A stretch of DNA of 64,000 nt, from assembly GCA_009760855.2 (NCBI GenBank), contig WPIO01000007.1, positions 7,516,501 to 7,580,500 of the forward strand, in the 5' to 3' direction. Of the stretch, positions 21,651 through 33,248 are shown piece by piece. Source of the DNA: Cristatella mucedo. Taxonomy: Eukaryota > Bryozoa > Phylactolaemata > Cristatellidae. Each line of letters begins with the position of its first letter. The stretch's first letter is position 1. The position numbers and the translations under genes are program-made. Under the pieces are notes generated by a model. The model saw only the letters and a list, made by a program, of their open reading frames with translations. It made no database searches and was not told the origin of the DNA.

Positions 21651-22904
21651 TGTAGCGCCCTGCTGGCCTTGGCTGAATTTTAGCGCGAACAAGAGCTGTT
21701 CGGAGACGGGTAAGAACTTCTTTGTCCTGGAGCAGTGAGCCAGAGAGGAGCATCAGTGCGGTTAGAGAGGAAGCGCTTAAGAGCAAGCCAGGAAGCTCTG
21801 AGACGAGCGATGGTGACTCAGCCTTTATAATTGGTCCGATACCCGCGGAAGCTGCTGATGGATGTTGGCTGGCCTGTCAACCTCCGCCTTCACTCGGTCC
21901 AAGAAAGAATCGTCTGGAACCCATTCGCCATTCAAGCTGGACAGAGGTGCCTTCCAGTGGCCTGGGGACGGTATTAATTCCTTACCGCAATGGGCCAAGG
22001 TGTCGGGCCCTCTATACCACTCAATACCACTAAGCTCTTGCCCCATTGTCTCAGCTAAGTATTTAAGAGGCGAGCGAGGCTCGCTCTGGGTCTTTTGTTT
22101 TTGGTCTCTTCTGGTCTTCTGTCCCGCTCTGCGCTTCGACGCCGTCGGACTCGTTTCTCTGAAAGCGAGGGAGGAGGGCGGGCTGTCCGCCGACGCTGGA
22201 CGGAACAGAACAAGACAGCGCAAGGAGGATTCGGTGGACTCCACCGAATACGGTCGTATCGCGCCCGAGCTGGCATTCTGTGTTTCTTTTGTGTTTTGTG
22301 TGTGCGCGCTAGCACGCGGTCTTGGCATAGGGATTAGCCGGTGCGAGCTAGGCGTAGTTGACATGTGTGGCGGCCTAGTTCTCCGGTTAGAGTTTAGGCT
22401 CCAGTTTGAGCTCCGTCCATTTGGGTCGTACCCCAGTATAGATGTAAGTAGCGGAAGTGTGGAGACGTGTTTCCTCCACAGGAGTGCTTGAGGTGGCGTG
22501 GGTGGATTATTCCAGCCGCACTGGTGGAAATCGAGTCCTAGTTCTCCGGTTAGGGTTTAGGCTACGGTTCGCGCTTCAGTGTGGAGAAGTATTCCCTCCG
22601 CAAGAGTGTTGGTACTGTTGAGAACGTGCGAGGAGTGTGGAGATAAAGCTGAACTAGACGCGAAGCGACTTTGTGCGCTTGCGAATAAAGTTAAGTAAAA
22701 TCCCCAATTTGTGTCTTGCTTTCCAGTTCACGCCGCGGACTCACGACCCCCTTTAGTAACGGTAACCAGGTCAGCGCCAGAAACGCTCGTTTCGTGGCGG
22801 CCAGCTTATTGCGCGTAGGCGTGCATCGAACGGCATTAGGCGCTAGGCTACGCCGCTAGGTAAGCGGCAGGTCAAGCCTACCCCGCCGAGCCTTCGGCGT
22901 TACA
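21651..22904 (+). mobile_element. Solo LTR (Ty3/gypsy-like)
   Basis: The element runs from TGTAGCGCC to GGCGTTACA, so its ends are the inverted TGTAACGCC type common in Ty3/gypsy LTRs, with one mismatch. Length is 1,254 bp. Inside are a TATA-like TATTTAAG near 22,060 and a polyadenylation signal AATAAA at 22,684, in the right order for an LTR promoter and terminator. A direct repeat of the CCTAGTTCTCCGGTTAG block lies 163 bp apart (22,374 and 22,537). G runs flank both ends and could be the target duplication. No gag or pol is present, so this is a solo LTR. Its orientation is inferred from the two signals. Confidence 0.8.
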
Positions 22905-23015
22905 GGGGGGGGGGTCGAGCCCATGACCTCAGTCAACTGAATTCACCTTGACCTTGATCGGGTCAGCATCTTAATCGCTGGCCCAAACCAGCGCGGCACG
23001 GTCTCCAGTTTAAGA
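22905..23015 (-). mobile_element. SINE B copy 1, tRNA-like half
   Basis: After the LTR the plus strand continues with TCGAGCCCATGACCTCAGTC, the reverse of a B-box region, and a GGTCAGCATCTTAATCGCTGG region corresponding to the A box. It completes the SINE B interrupted at 21,650. Confidence 0.78.
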
Positions 23016-23094
23016 TATGGAAGCATCATGATGACTGGCCGTGAACCCGCTATTTGAATATAACGCTGAATGGTAAGGCAGTTATGAAATACAA

Positions 23095-23400
23095 CGATTC
23101 CGGCTTGTTTAGACAGGGATACCACATCTAAATTAGTCCATGCATTTGTTACATCTCGTCTTGACTTTTGCAACTCACTGCATGCTGGTCCTCTGACTGT
23201 ACACTCAGGCGCCTATAGCTGGTGCAAAACTCTGCAGCTAGACTTGTCTGTCATGAGCGTCGTAGTTGCCACATCACGCCACTTTTCGCCGGCCTGCACT
23301 GGCTCCCAGTCAAGCGAGGCATCAAATTCAAGGTTTTATCACTCACTTTTAGGTCCCTTCATTCTTCAGCTTCTTTATTATTATTATTATTATTATTACC
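23095..23400 (+). mobile_element. LINE A fragment ending in ATT repeat
   Basis: From a DKDTTSKL-like block through SRLDFCNSL and LVCHERRSCHITPLFAGLHW-like order to the [10 protein letters not shown] region, then it jumps directly into ATT repeats with no 3' UTR. Either an internal deletion or a joined microsatellite. Confidence 0.8.
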
Positions 23401-25594
23401 CACATTACAATCTGTGGATTTCATCATTACTCTATCTTGGACAAGGAGCTATAATTCCACTATTCTATCCAAGTTTACTGTTGCTTTTAGGATTGCTTAG
23501 CTTTCCTCGAGTTTCCTCGAGCAGCTGTGGGCTGACGTTCCGAGTTTGCTGTCAGCCCATGTGATAGAAATTACTCTGCCGCGAAAGCGGCAGACTCTAC
23601 GGAGAATGGAACGGTAGGGACTGCAGTATGGCTTCGTAGTAAAGAACGTTGTGATCATAAAGAGAACAATTTGTATAGTTTCCACCCGTGACTGGCAGGA
23701 TTCCTTCGTGTATTCCGATTGCTAGTATTCCCCACGCAAGCCTGAAGCAGTACACTTCTGATAGTAGGAGCTCGTTAGTCATCGTTTAGTGTGATACCGA
23801 CAATGGCCTATACCAATTGCCTGCTGTCTGCAAGAGACCCGATCAGCTATCAACAGCAATAATTGACTTATTGAAGTTTGCTGACGTTGGCACAGAATAA
23901 TCAGTCTATCCCGAAGTCTAAATTACCCACGCGAAAGGTAATGTGCAAATGTAGAGCAGCAGAAACCGAGGACAGCATCTTGTGGAGCTCAGAAGATGCA
24001 GACAGGTCAACTAGAGATGACCTTATTTCCATAGCATAGCACGGACTGAACTGGTTATGCAGGCACGAATCACTCTCAACTCACAGGACAACCTTATCTA
24101 CCTGTGGGGTAAAATGAGAGAGATAGGTCCAAGTCATATCGCTGCAGGTCGAAAACCCTACTCAGTATTGGCTTTCCTGTTGAGCTACTGAGACGATAAT
24201 ATCGTCTTACTTGGTACACAATGGAATATGTAGAACTTACGGATACGCTTTATGTAATAGCAAACCAAAATTCAGTTTCTCGGTTTGGAAAAATTCTGGC
24301 CCACTCATAATGGTTAGCCATGGCGATCAGGAACAGGAAGCCGTGATTTTAGAAAGGGTTCTAAGACTCGAGCTTGACTTGAGCGTGGCACAAGAATAAG
24401 CCTTTACGTTTGAATCCCCTGACTTTAAGACATTTTGACATTTAAAACATTTAAAATTTAAAATATTTAATTTAAAATAAATTTAATTTAAAATTTAAAA
24501 TAAAATATTTAAAATTTTTAAAACATTTAAAATAAAGCAAACAAACCCCATCTTCCTCGCAGCACTCACTTTATCCGGGTGAATTATCTTTTGGATGATT
24601 ATTGGGCTAATACGTTTCATGTTATCATGAATCAAGCAACATTTCCTTTCTAGAATAGCTTAGAAAGAGACACGGATCTCTTATATCAATATGAATATGT
24701 ACTCTTATCATTATAATACCTGCATGATTTATCTACCAAATTGCATGAAAGAAAATTAAGCAGTCATCATGAGCCCGGACAACTTTGATGTCAAGCACAT
24801 GAAAAAGGTCATCGACTAAGTGCCAAACTGTCCACATTGCACAGTCAAGTTAAAATGGTGGAAGGCGATGCAGGTTCATACTATGTGGTAATGCAGATTC
24901 TGTTTTGGTTCATCTGATTTAAGAGCTCGAAATTGATTGTGACTGGAATACATGCAGAGACTTAGGGAAAACAAAGGTTTGCGAAGCCAATCCGGTATCT
25001 TTGGAATTCAGTATTTTTATGCTGACTATCATCATGACCTTACTGAGTTTGAGGTAATAATCGCAAATTATGAGGTCATGTGATGGTCTAAATTAAGATG
25101 ACCAATGTCGTTGCCCACGGACGGGTCCGCTGTTTGATGAAGCCACACTCAGCATCTCAACTAGCTTCATCGTCATCAGGACCAAGAGAGTGAGTGGAGC
25201 GCACTGTCGGCACTACCTGATTAGGATTCCTCGGGGCTTCAACTGATTGTCATGCTGGACTGTGTTGTACCGCCCTAAATCCCCCAAGTTTTGTCGAAAT
25301 ACTTCGTCTGCAGTTGAGATTGTATTGCAATGTTTCGGAACAGTAGTTCACTGTCGTATCGCTACCAAGTATCTGGAGCCAGTACCGAACAATGAGTATG
25401 GCATTTCCATGTCGGTGATTGTGGCTCTCAAGTTGAGGGAATTCGACACATGGTCAGCTAGTTGAATCTCCTGATTGAAATATAGCTGTCGCCGATAGCG
25501 AGATTCACTGCTTTCTCCCAGAACTACATTTACCTTCTGGTATCACTAGCGTTTTGCAAAGAAACACGCTAAGCTGGAAGATTTTAAACATCTA
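23401..25594. other. No gene or repeat recognised
   Basis: About 2.2 kb without a recognisable exon or repeat family. Apart from the AT-rich tract at 24,420-24,540, no structure stands out. Confidence 0.45.
24420..24540. repeat. AAATTTAAA-type AT-rich tract
   Basis: Repeated ATTTAAAA / AATTTAAA words, many of them self-complementary, make a 110-bp low-complexity tract able to form small hairpins. Confidence 0.85.
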
Positions 25595-25693
25595 AAGATC
25601 GTTTTTCCTTTGCAGCAAATGTAAAATGCCTAGAGAGCAATCGAGTTCTCTGAGGGCGCTATATCAAATGCATTATTATTCTTAATATTATTG
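25595..25693 (+). mobile_element. LINE A 3' tip
   Basis: Only the terminal phrases are present: CCTTTGCAGCAAATGTAAAA, the GAGTTCTCTGAGGGCGCTAT tail and degenerate ATT units. Confidence 0.85.
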
Positions 25694-25756
25694 ACGAAAG
25701 ATTGCAAACGTGGTGTACGGCTTCCACGTCCGGACAGAGCTTTACCGTAAACACAG

Positions 25757-26300
25757 CAACCACTTCTCGCCGACCTGCACAGGCTCCCAGTCAAGCAACG
25801 CATCGACTTCAAGGTTTTTTCATTCATTTTCAGGTCCCTTCATTCCTCGGCTCCAGCCTACCTAAAAAAACATCTGCCTCGCCAGGCATTGTTCCACACG
25901 GTTTTTGGAATCCAAATGTTTACCTATACCTCGTAGAAACCTCAAATATTTTGGAGACCATGCCTTAAGTTCTTATACTCTTAAAACCTGGAGCTCACTC
26001 CCGAATTCCGTCTCGACATCCCCGACTTTTCCACATTTAAAATGAATTAAAAAAGGCATTTATTTAGCACAGCATTTAGTTGGTCCCTGTGATTCGACCT
26101 TTATCTGCATGCTGACACTATGCATGCTGCCACTAACCACACTTGCATGCAGACCATGTGAACGTCACCCCTAACCATGTTATTCATGATGTTTATCAAT
26201 CATGATATTATTCACCATTTATTCGTGTTTCCCTTTGCAGCAAATGTAAAGCGCCTAGAAAGAGATTGAGTTCTCCAAGGGTGCTTTAAAAATGTTTTTG
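25757..26300 (+). mobile_element. LINE A 3' fragment
   Basis: Starts at the LADLHRLPVKQRIDF-like block and runs through the C terminus, 3' UTR and a tail cut before the ATT repeats. Frameshifts in the ORF remains show it is old. Confidence 0.85.
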
Positions 26301-26319
26301 TGTTATAACTATTAATAGT

Positions 26320-26765
26320 AACGGTGGCAGTCTTAGCAGAAGTCAGTGAATATTGGCGACGCCCGGACTTTGTATAGTAGCAGCGATTTGTATTCGATGC
26401 ACCTGCGCACGCAGATATGTCAACGCGGAACAAAGAAGGGATGAAGAGCAGCCATGCGCAAATACTAAAAGTCCGCACTACTTCACAGAGAAGTCTATTT
26501 GGCAGAGCTGAATGGTAGCGGCTATTTAAAAGTGGCCCTGACGTACATAAAAAACTCAGCGCTCTAGAGCTCAAGTTAGGTCAGGTGCATAGGCCGATTC
26601 GGAAGCACAACTAGCTCTGTATCCCATGGCGTCGGCTTTTAGGCAGCCTCTGCGTTAAATTGCGTATAATTTGCTTTTAGCCCGTTACAATTCAGAGCCT
26701 TGAATAATGAATATCAGTAACAATCTGACTGATAAGCCAGATTGATGAAATTATTATTGACTGCA
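26320..26765 (+). repeat. Dispersed repeat E, copy 2
   Basis: Partner of 20,290-20,785. Shared order includes GGCGTCGGCTTTTAGGCAGC, GCGTATAATTTGCTTTTAGC, a CGTTACAATTCAGAGCC-like word and CAGTAACAATCTGACTGATA. No gene recognised. Confidence 0.5.
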
Positions 26766-26817
26766 GCAAAATTAATGGTGCAACGTGCATAGATGCTTAC
26801 GGACGTTCCTAATAAAG

Positions 26818-26857
<40 letters not shown>

Positions 26858-26866
26858 GTGTGTGCT

Positions 26867-26915
<49 letters not shown>
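26818..26915. repeat. (TA)n then (TG)n microsatellites
   Basis: About 17 TA units are followed after a short spacer by about 20 TG units. Confidence 0.97.
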
Positions 26916-26916
<1 letters not shown>

Positions 26917-28035
26917 TATGTATATATTTGTGGATGTCACCGCTTGCACACTCCTACGAACTGCAGGCCCTCTGTTTACGCTATGGACCCTAAATCGAGC
27001 AGTCGTTTAGCAGAGTCAGTGTAGCAGAAGTCAGTGCTTTGCTGGCTTGCATGTCCTTCCGGTCGAACGGCGAGGTAACTACCACAAGGCAGGCAGTGGC
27101 TCGCCTGCTTCATGTTTCGGATAGTGAAAAACTATCATTCAATTTACTTTTAATTCCGGAAGCGTCATTGAGGCGCTTTTAATTGTTGTCGACTGTTCTT
27201 GGAACGCATGTAGCGCGTGTAATCTTGTCCGTAGACTTCTCTGCCGACTCACGTCGCGGTTCCATCTTAATCTGAGTGGCTGCATAGTTTGTGGATACTG
27301 TTCAGCCCCTCCGCATTGCCATTAACTTCCGCCTCCACCTCTGCCTCTCACCTCCACTCCGCACTTCTACCCATCGCATCTGACAACAGATGCTCGCTCT
27401 TGCAGGTCATCCGTCTGTCAACCTCCTCTGTAGACCTAGTCTTCGTGCTAAGCAGTCTTCGAGCCATCGCTCTCGCTTCCGAAGACCATAATTGTCATCT
27501 CGTTCAGTCAGGATCACCGAAAGCGACCGCCTACCAGACGGTCTGTGCAGTGCTTCCAAAGTAAACCAGGTGTTTACTGACCTCGTTCTTATTGGGCTAG
27601 TCATCTGCGAAGGAGTTCCAGTAGTGCAAATACTAATAACGAGCCGTATTTTCTGCCCCTTAATAGAAAAATCTATATTCTGGCGCTTTAAAGCTCACTT
27701 CACAATAAACAATAACAAAACTTTAATGATAACCAAGTTTTAAAACTTGGCGAGGCATACGAATGGATGCAAGCATCGTGCTTAGATGACCGTGCTGCAA
27801 AAACACACAAGGAAACATCCAGGATCACTGGTTAGTATGACCCCTGGTTAGTAATATGCGCAGAATTATTCCAGTGTAAGCGCTAAAAGCACACCGGAGT
27901 TAAAAAGACGAATTCGCGGGTTTCTTGAGAAGAAAGGATGGCTTCGTACTCAGAAAACAGCTGCATCACCTGCTCGAGTGCGTCTGGTCATGCGGCATTG
28001 CTTCTAAATACCTTAAGGTGCCGTCTGTGGGGCTT
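26916..28035. other. No gene or repeat recognised
   Basis: Open frames occur on both strands near 27,290-27,600 but look like serine/leucine-rich chance frames. No repeat family is recognised. Confidence 0.4.
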
Positions 28036-28039
28036 GGAA

Positions 28040-28185
28040 ATAATAAAAAAATAAGACATTAGTATTGCGCCCTCATGGAACTGAATCTCTTTCTAGGCAC
28101 TTTACAGATGCTGTATAGAAAGCATACGACATGATTGGTGGTAACATCCGCAAGCAGCAGGCCTAGTGTAAGCAGGAACAGTAAC
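28040..28185 (-). mobile_element. LINE A 3' tip
   Basis: The reverse tail TTGCGCCCTCATGGAACTGA, CTTTCTAGGCACTTTACAGA and a GTAACAT-rich UTR piece are present. It runs into the TA microsatellite. Confidence 0.8.

Positions 28186-28262
<77 letters not shown>
28186..28262. repeat. (TA)n microsatellite
   Basis: About 38 TA units with two ATTATATTA interruptions. It sits exactly at the tail side of the adjacent SINE B, so it may have grown from the SINE tail. Confidence 0.95.
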
Positions 28263-28265
<3 letters not shown>

Positions 28266-28412
28266 CATTTGTATAGCGCCCCAAGAGAACCTACTCTCTA
28301 TTCAGGCGCTTGAAATATGCCTCAGGGCTCGAGCCCGTGACCTCAGCCTGAGACCTTGGTCGGGTGAGCACCCTAACCGCTTCACTAAACCAACAATGAC
28401 CTTCCAAATGCT
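28263..28412 (-). mobile_element. SINE B copy 2 (most complete)
   Basis: Minus-strand order: A-box-like TAGTGAAGCGGTTAGGGTG, a GGTCTCAGGCTGAGGTCACG stem and B box GGGCTCGAGCCC. A tail follows with GCGCCTGAATAGAGAGTAGG and GGGGCGCTATACAAATG. This tail follows the same order as the LINE A tail (GTGCCTAGAAAGAGATTGAG and GGGCGCTATATCAAATG). This suggests the SINE is mobilised by a LINE A-like enzyme. Confidence 0.82.
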
Positions 28413-30740
28413 GCAATATATATGTGCGTTTTAAGCTTCTTTTTAAATATCGTCATGTCAGGGGACGCTGTGGCTTGTGTCGGTAGTGAGTTCCAGGCTT
28501 TTAGGAGCATACGAACTAAATGCAAGGTCTCTAACGATTTTGAGGTTTGTTCGAGGTACGGCTATAGGTTTCAAGCCTGAACAGCAGGTTGTACGAGTTT
28601 TTGCCTGGTGGGAGAGTAGATCTGATAGGTAGGCTAGAGCCGAAGAATGAAGAGACCTATAAGTGAGTCATAAATCCTTGAAGTCAATGCGTTACTCGAC
28701 TGGGAGCCAGTGCAGGTCGATAAAAAGTGGTACAACGTGGCAACTGCGATACTTACGACAGAAAAACTTAGCTGCAGAGATTTGCACCGGCTGTAATGGC
28801 CTGATTGCACATGCCGAGAGACCAGCAATCAGTGAGTTACAAAAGTCAAGACGGGATGTCACAAATGCATTGACCAATTTTGATATTGTAACTCTGTTTA
28901 AGCGAGCCCGAACTTTGGCAATGTGCAAGCCCGAATGTTGGCAGTGTGATGTAGCTGAAAGTAGACATACTTGAGTGTGTGGCTGATGTGGTAGTCTAAT
29001 GAAAGGTCACTTTGGAGCATGACACCCAGATTACGTGCAGATTCAAAAAGAGATATTCTGGTTCTGCCGAATCTCAACTTTTTTCCAATTTCTGAAACAC
29101 ACTAAGTCTGCGTACAACTATCAGGTTGGTATTTTCATCGTTCAATTTAAGAAAGTTTGCTGCCTTGCTGAATAAGCTGATTTCACCAATATATGCAGCA
29201 AGGGCGTTTAGAGAATTCGACGTGCTATAGAGCTGAGAGGTATCAAAGCAGAGATATAACTGAGTGTCATCAGAATAAAAGTGAAAGCCTAGATTGTGCT
29301 TGGCGATTGCTTTGGCAAGAGGGAGATTGTAAACTATAAAAAGAAGCAGACGAGCACAGAACCCTGAGGTACATCTTACTTAAGTGATTACCCAGATGAT
29401 CTTTTATCGCTCGCATAAATACTCTGGAGTCTCCCACTAAAATACGACCTGAAACATTGGGGTGCAGTGCCAGTGATGCCTAGGCGAGACGTGAGGCGCT
29501 CAAGAAGGATCATGTGATCAATATTATCGAATCCTCCGAAAGATTGAGCAAGACAAGCACAAAGACTTTACCCAAGTGTGCATTCCTTAGAAGGTCGTAA
29601 TACACCCTTAGCAATGCCGCCACTGTGGAGCGATTAGCTCTTAACCCAGACTGGAACTCATTTGCTTGGTTTGAGGTCTCAATATAGGAGTTCAGCTGGT
29701 CTGCCAAAACACGTTCTAATGTCTTTGATAGGGCGGGGAAGGAAGACCTGACGGACGCTGCTCAAGTCTTTTCATCTAGCTGTGATTTCCATGCTAGTAG
29801 CCTAATAACGGCCTTTTTGAAGGGTGCAGGGATGTGACCTGAGGCTAAGGAAAAATGTATTCTGTTAGTTATGCAGGGCAGCAGCTGATCTAAGCATTGT
29901 AGAAGTAGGACAGCGGGAATAGAGTCTAGAGGACTTGTAGTCTTCTTTGATTTTGAGATACATTTCAGGATAAGGTCACTTGTGACCTCCTTGAGTGTAG
30001 ACATCGAGGTAGTGCACAGAACTGATAGACACAAATTCTGTGTCGATGTAATTGAGGGAATAGAGTCCAGAGGGGATGCTCCAACCTTATGGATGGGCTT
30101 TTTAATCTTGTCTACTACTTGCTGGTAAAGAAGCTAGAGAAAGAATCGACTAGGTCGCGTCAGAAGGATCCCTTGGCACGGAGCTAGCCTGCGGGGGATT
30201 AAGGAGAATTTTAATGGTAGACATCAAGCATTTTCGCAATCATACATCTGTGATTCAACAATATTTCTGTACAAACTAGAGTTGTCTTTTTCTATGATCG
30301 ACTGGTATGATGTACAGTAGTCTTCGTAAGCCTTGCGGTGGACAGTCAATCCTGATCTCGAATAGGGTTTCTCTTGCTTTCTCATAGTAGACCTAGCTAG
30401 TTTAATGTCTGCGGTATACCATAGGCTATCTAGGCTGTGGCACTTTTTAAGCTTAGTCAGTGGTGCAAACTCGGTAAGCACTTCACCAAGTGATATTATG
30501 CTTAAATCGCTGGACATTCTTGTCGCTTCCGCTGCTGGATTCATTTAGAATGCCGAGCAAGTAAACTAGGGTGATAGAATCCATTCCTGCTGAGCACAAT
30601 TCTTTATTGTCCTCTACAAGTGGAGTTATTGTCGATAAGGCTGTCTGGCTCATTGAGAATTTCAAATCAGCTGAACTATACTTTACTTTACCTTTTATAA
30701 GGCATAGCCGTCTTGAAGTTGTAGATCTGAGTTGTGCTGC
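28413..30740 (-). mobile_element. LINE A long copy (linker, RT, C terminus)
   Basis: Second longest LINE A. From high to low coordinates the minus strand shows the post-endonuclease linker (TEFAPLTK, YTADIKLARS, SGLTVHRKAYEDYC), thumb-side DSIPAVLLLQCL and SLASGHIPAPFKKAVIRLL. RT blocks ADQLNSYIETSNQAN and LRANRST follow, then LGITGTAP, a catalytic YADD changed to YSDD near 29,270, and the LNDENTNL and SRLDFCNSLIAGL blocks down to the C terminus near 28,420. Stops and frameshifts throughout. The 3' UTR is missing; a SINE B sits at that end. Confidence 0.9.
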
Positions 30741-31049
30741 TCATATGTGCTTCTAAAGCTACGTTCTTAGGTCGTTCAGTAAACCCACTTAACCTGTGCA
30801 AGTCATCATAGCATCTAACTACACACAAAAGCACAGAAAATTACTTAAAAAATAAATCAGCTTCTTGATACTCACAGGCTATGCGTACGTACTGTTTATA
30901 GATAAGTGATATGTGAAAGGGAAATAGTCGCACAGAAAGTTGTTAAAGCTTTAAGCAAGCTGTGGGCGTATGCCCTGTTTACTGCTCATGGACTTTCGAG
31001 TTAAATAAATACATAACCTGGAGATCGACATGTTTTACAGCAATGCATA

Positions 31050-31053
31050 TACA

Positions 31054-31100
<47 letters not shown>

Positions 31101-31120
31101 TAGATAGATAGATAGATATA
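31050..31120. repeat. (TA)n and (GATA)n microsatellites
   Basis: About 22 TA units run into five GATA units. They lie just beyond the endonuclease end of the R2/NeSL-like element, at its likely 3' tail. Confidence 0.95.
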
Positions 31121-31767
31121 ACTAAGTTTTAATAAAATATTAAATGTGCGTATATACATTAGCCGGCGGTACCCTGCCCTGTCGGGATCGCATGTGCTAC
31201 CCTTGCCTCTCGGCTCAGGAACTTGGACTATACGGCTTCCGAGCCGGTATACGGCTTCGGAGAAGTAAAGCCGCTGCAATGTCGTTCGCTCCAAGCCCGG
31301 AAAGCCGATGACCGCAAGGCAAGCTTTATAGTGTGGCCATCTTCTGCCGAGAGCCCCGACCACGAAGGGCCTTACGACCACCGACTGGTAGTCTGCAGTG
31401 TGGAAAGACCAGGCAATGGCCTTATACTTATTTGCCTTAGTCAGGGACGCCAAAACTATAGTATCCCCGCTGACGTCAAACGGCACCATCGCATCGGCAA
31501 TTAGATTACCATAGCGATGCCGTTGTCTATCCACAGATCCGACTTGAGAGCCGGAACCACCGGCTCTCAAGCCGGAGGTTACAGCCTTCCGACGTGCAGG
31601 TGAGCGAACTGGCTGGAAGAGCTCCGATTAGGCGGCCCAGAACCAGGTTATGCCGGGCCGTGATCGCATGCAGCATCGGCCGGCAGTGGCTCAAAACGTG
31701 GTCAACGGTCTCTGCCTCGGTTCGGCATAGGCGGTAGCAGCTAGTAGCCGTCCCGGGGTATGACGTA

Positions 31768-32177
31768 CAAACCTCAAATCCTTTGGAGACCGTGCCTTTG
31801 GTCCGTATGCACCTAAAGCCTGAAATTCACCCCCGACTTGCATCACGACACCTCCGGACATGACCACATTTACAAAAGAAGATAAAAACGCATCTTTACG
31901 CTATTTATCACAGAATTTAGTGGGTCCCTGTGTGTCGTCCTTTATGTGCTTATGTGTGCTGACACTGGGCATGCTGCCACTTGCATGCTGACACTGTGCA
32001 TATCACCACTAACCATCTTATGCTTGTTGTCAGTGGGCATGCTACCACTAACCATTCGATCTACCTTTGCTGCAAATATAAATGCAAATGTAGAGTGCCT
32101 AGAAAGAGATTGAGTACTCTGAGGGTGCTATATCAAATATACTGCTAATGTTATTATTATTATTATTATTATTACTA
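31768..32177 (+). mobile_element. LINE A 3' fragment inside R2/NeSL-like element
   Basis: The piece starts at GTACAAACCTCAAATCC and contains the C terminus, 3' UTR and tail with about eight ATT units. It separates the zinc-knuckle block from the FIHRACQDVLP block of the host element, so it inserted after that element was in place. Confidence 0.9.
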
Positions 32178-33038
32178 TGACCGACTGGTAGCATCAGCCA
32201 CTGGCAGCACGTCCTGGCACGCTCGGTGAATGAACCACAAGGTCCGGAACCACAGACCCGAGGTCTGGAAGTGATTGTGGGTGGCGAACCTGTCCACGGC
32301 CAGGCAGTGGCTGACCATGCCCTGAGCAGGCTGGGCCACCCAAGGCCGGCCCTCCGCGAGCCCGGTTAACTCCCGCAGCTTCGAGGTAACTACTCTCGGC
32401 ACGACCGAGTGCTCGCTGCCATCAGAGTCGCTGGACACGGCCAGCACTTCAGGGTTGGCCAGGGAGGGGCACTTACGCTTCGAATCGAAGCAGAGATCGG
32501 GCCGCTAGGGCCGAATGCTGCCGGGCTCTGGTATGGCGAACGCTCATTGTCAGACGGCGGCATGCCATCCAAGCTGGTGATGGCTTGATCGAGGCTGTCA
32601 CGTATGGATTGGCGGACGCACGGGTTGATCGAGCACAGCATGCGATAGGCCTGAGCGGCCCCTATGATGAAGGCGCTGATTTCGGAACAACCTAAGCCCA
32701 GACCGGGGGCGGAGCGTTGCAGTAACTTCAAATGTGCCAACGCCAAGTGTAGCAGACCGCACTACAACCAACTTAGCTCCATCAGAGCCTTTTCGGCTGG
32801 CTGTAGGGCAGCCTAAGGCACAAGCAGTGCTCGACTAAGGCAGTCGAGCCGTGGCAGGAGAAAATTTCGCAGGGCGTCAAGTTTTGGCCAGGGGCGAGAT
32901 AGCTGGCATAATGCAGGTTTATGTGCCTCTCTACTGAAACCAGGCCTGCTCTATTCCTGCCCTAGGCTGCCCGAGATCCTGCTGGGCTCCGAGGTGGGTC
33001 GTGGACTCATTCTCCAGCAGCTCGAGGATCCACCGGCC

Positions 33039-33248
33039 GTGCAGGGTGATTGAGTGCAGGGTGATTGAGTGCAGGGTGATTGAGTGCAGGGTGATTGAGT
33101 GCAGGGTGATTGAGTGCAGGGTGATTGAGTGCAGGGTGATTGAGTGCAGGGTGATTGAGTGCAGGGTGATTGAGTGCAGGGTGATTGAGTGCAGGGTGAT
33201 TGAGTGCAGGGTGATTGAGTGCAGGGTGATTGAGTGCAGGGTGATTGA
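33039..33248. repeat. 15-bp minisatellite, 14 identical units
   Basis: The unit GTGCAGGGTGATTGA is repeated 14 times with no visible mismatch (210 bp). On the minus strand, in frame with the surrounding RT remains, it reads SITLH repeated. It sits between the FRPQKC block and the WILELLENES block of the R2/NeSL-like element. Confidence 0.97.

Noticed and set aside
21825-22491. Two overlapping long open frames (179 and 209 codons) as genes
   Set aside because: They lie on opposite strands within the solo LTR, where GC-richness lengthens open frames; LTRs do not normally code for proteins.
30571-30756. A short plus-strand frame opposite the LINE A linker
   Set aside because: It is the antisense of a LINE coding region with no support of its own.
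33039-33248. CRISPR-like array
   Set aside because: Units are directly adjacent with no spacers, and the DNA is from an animal.
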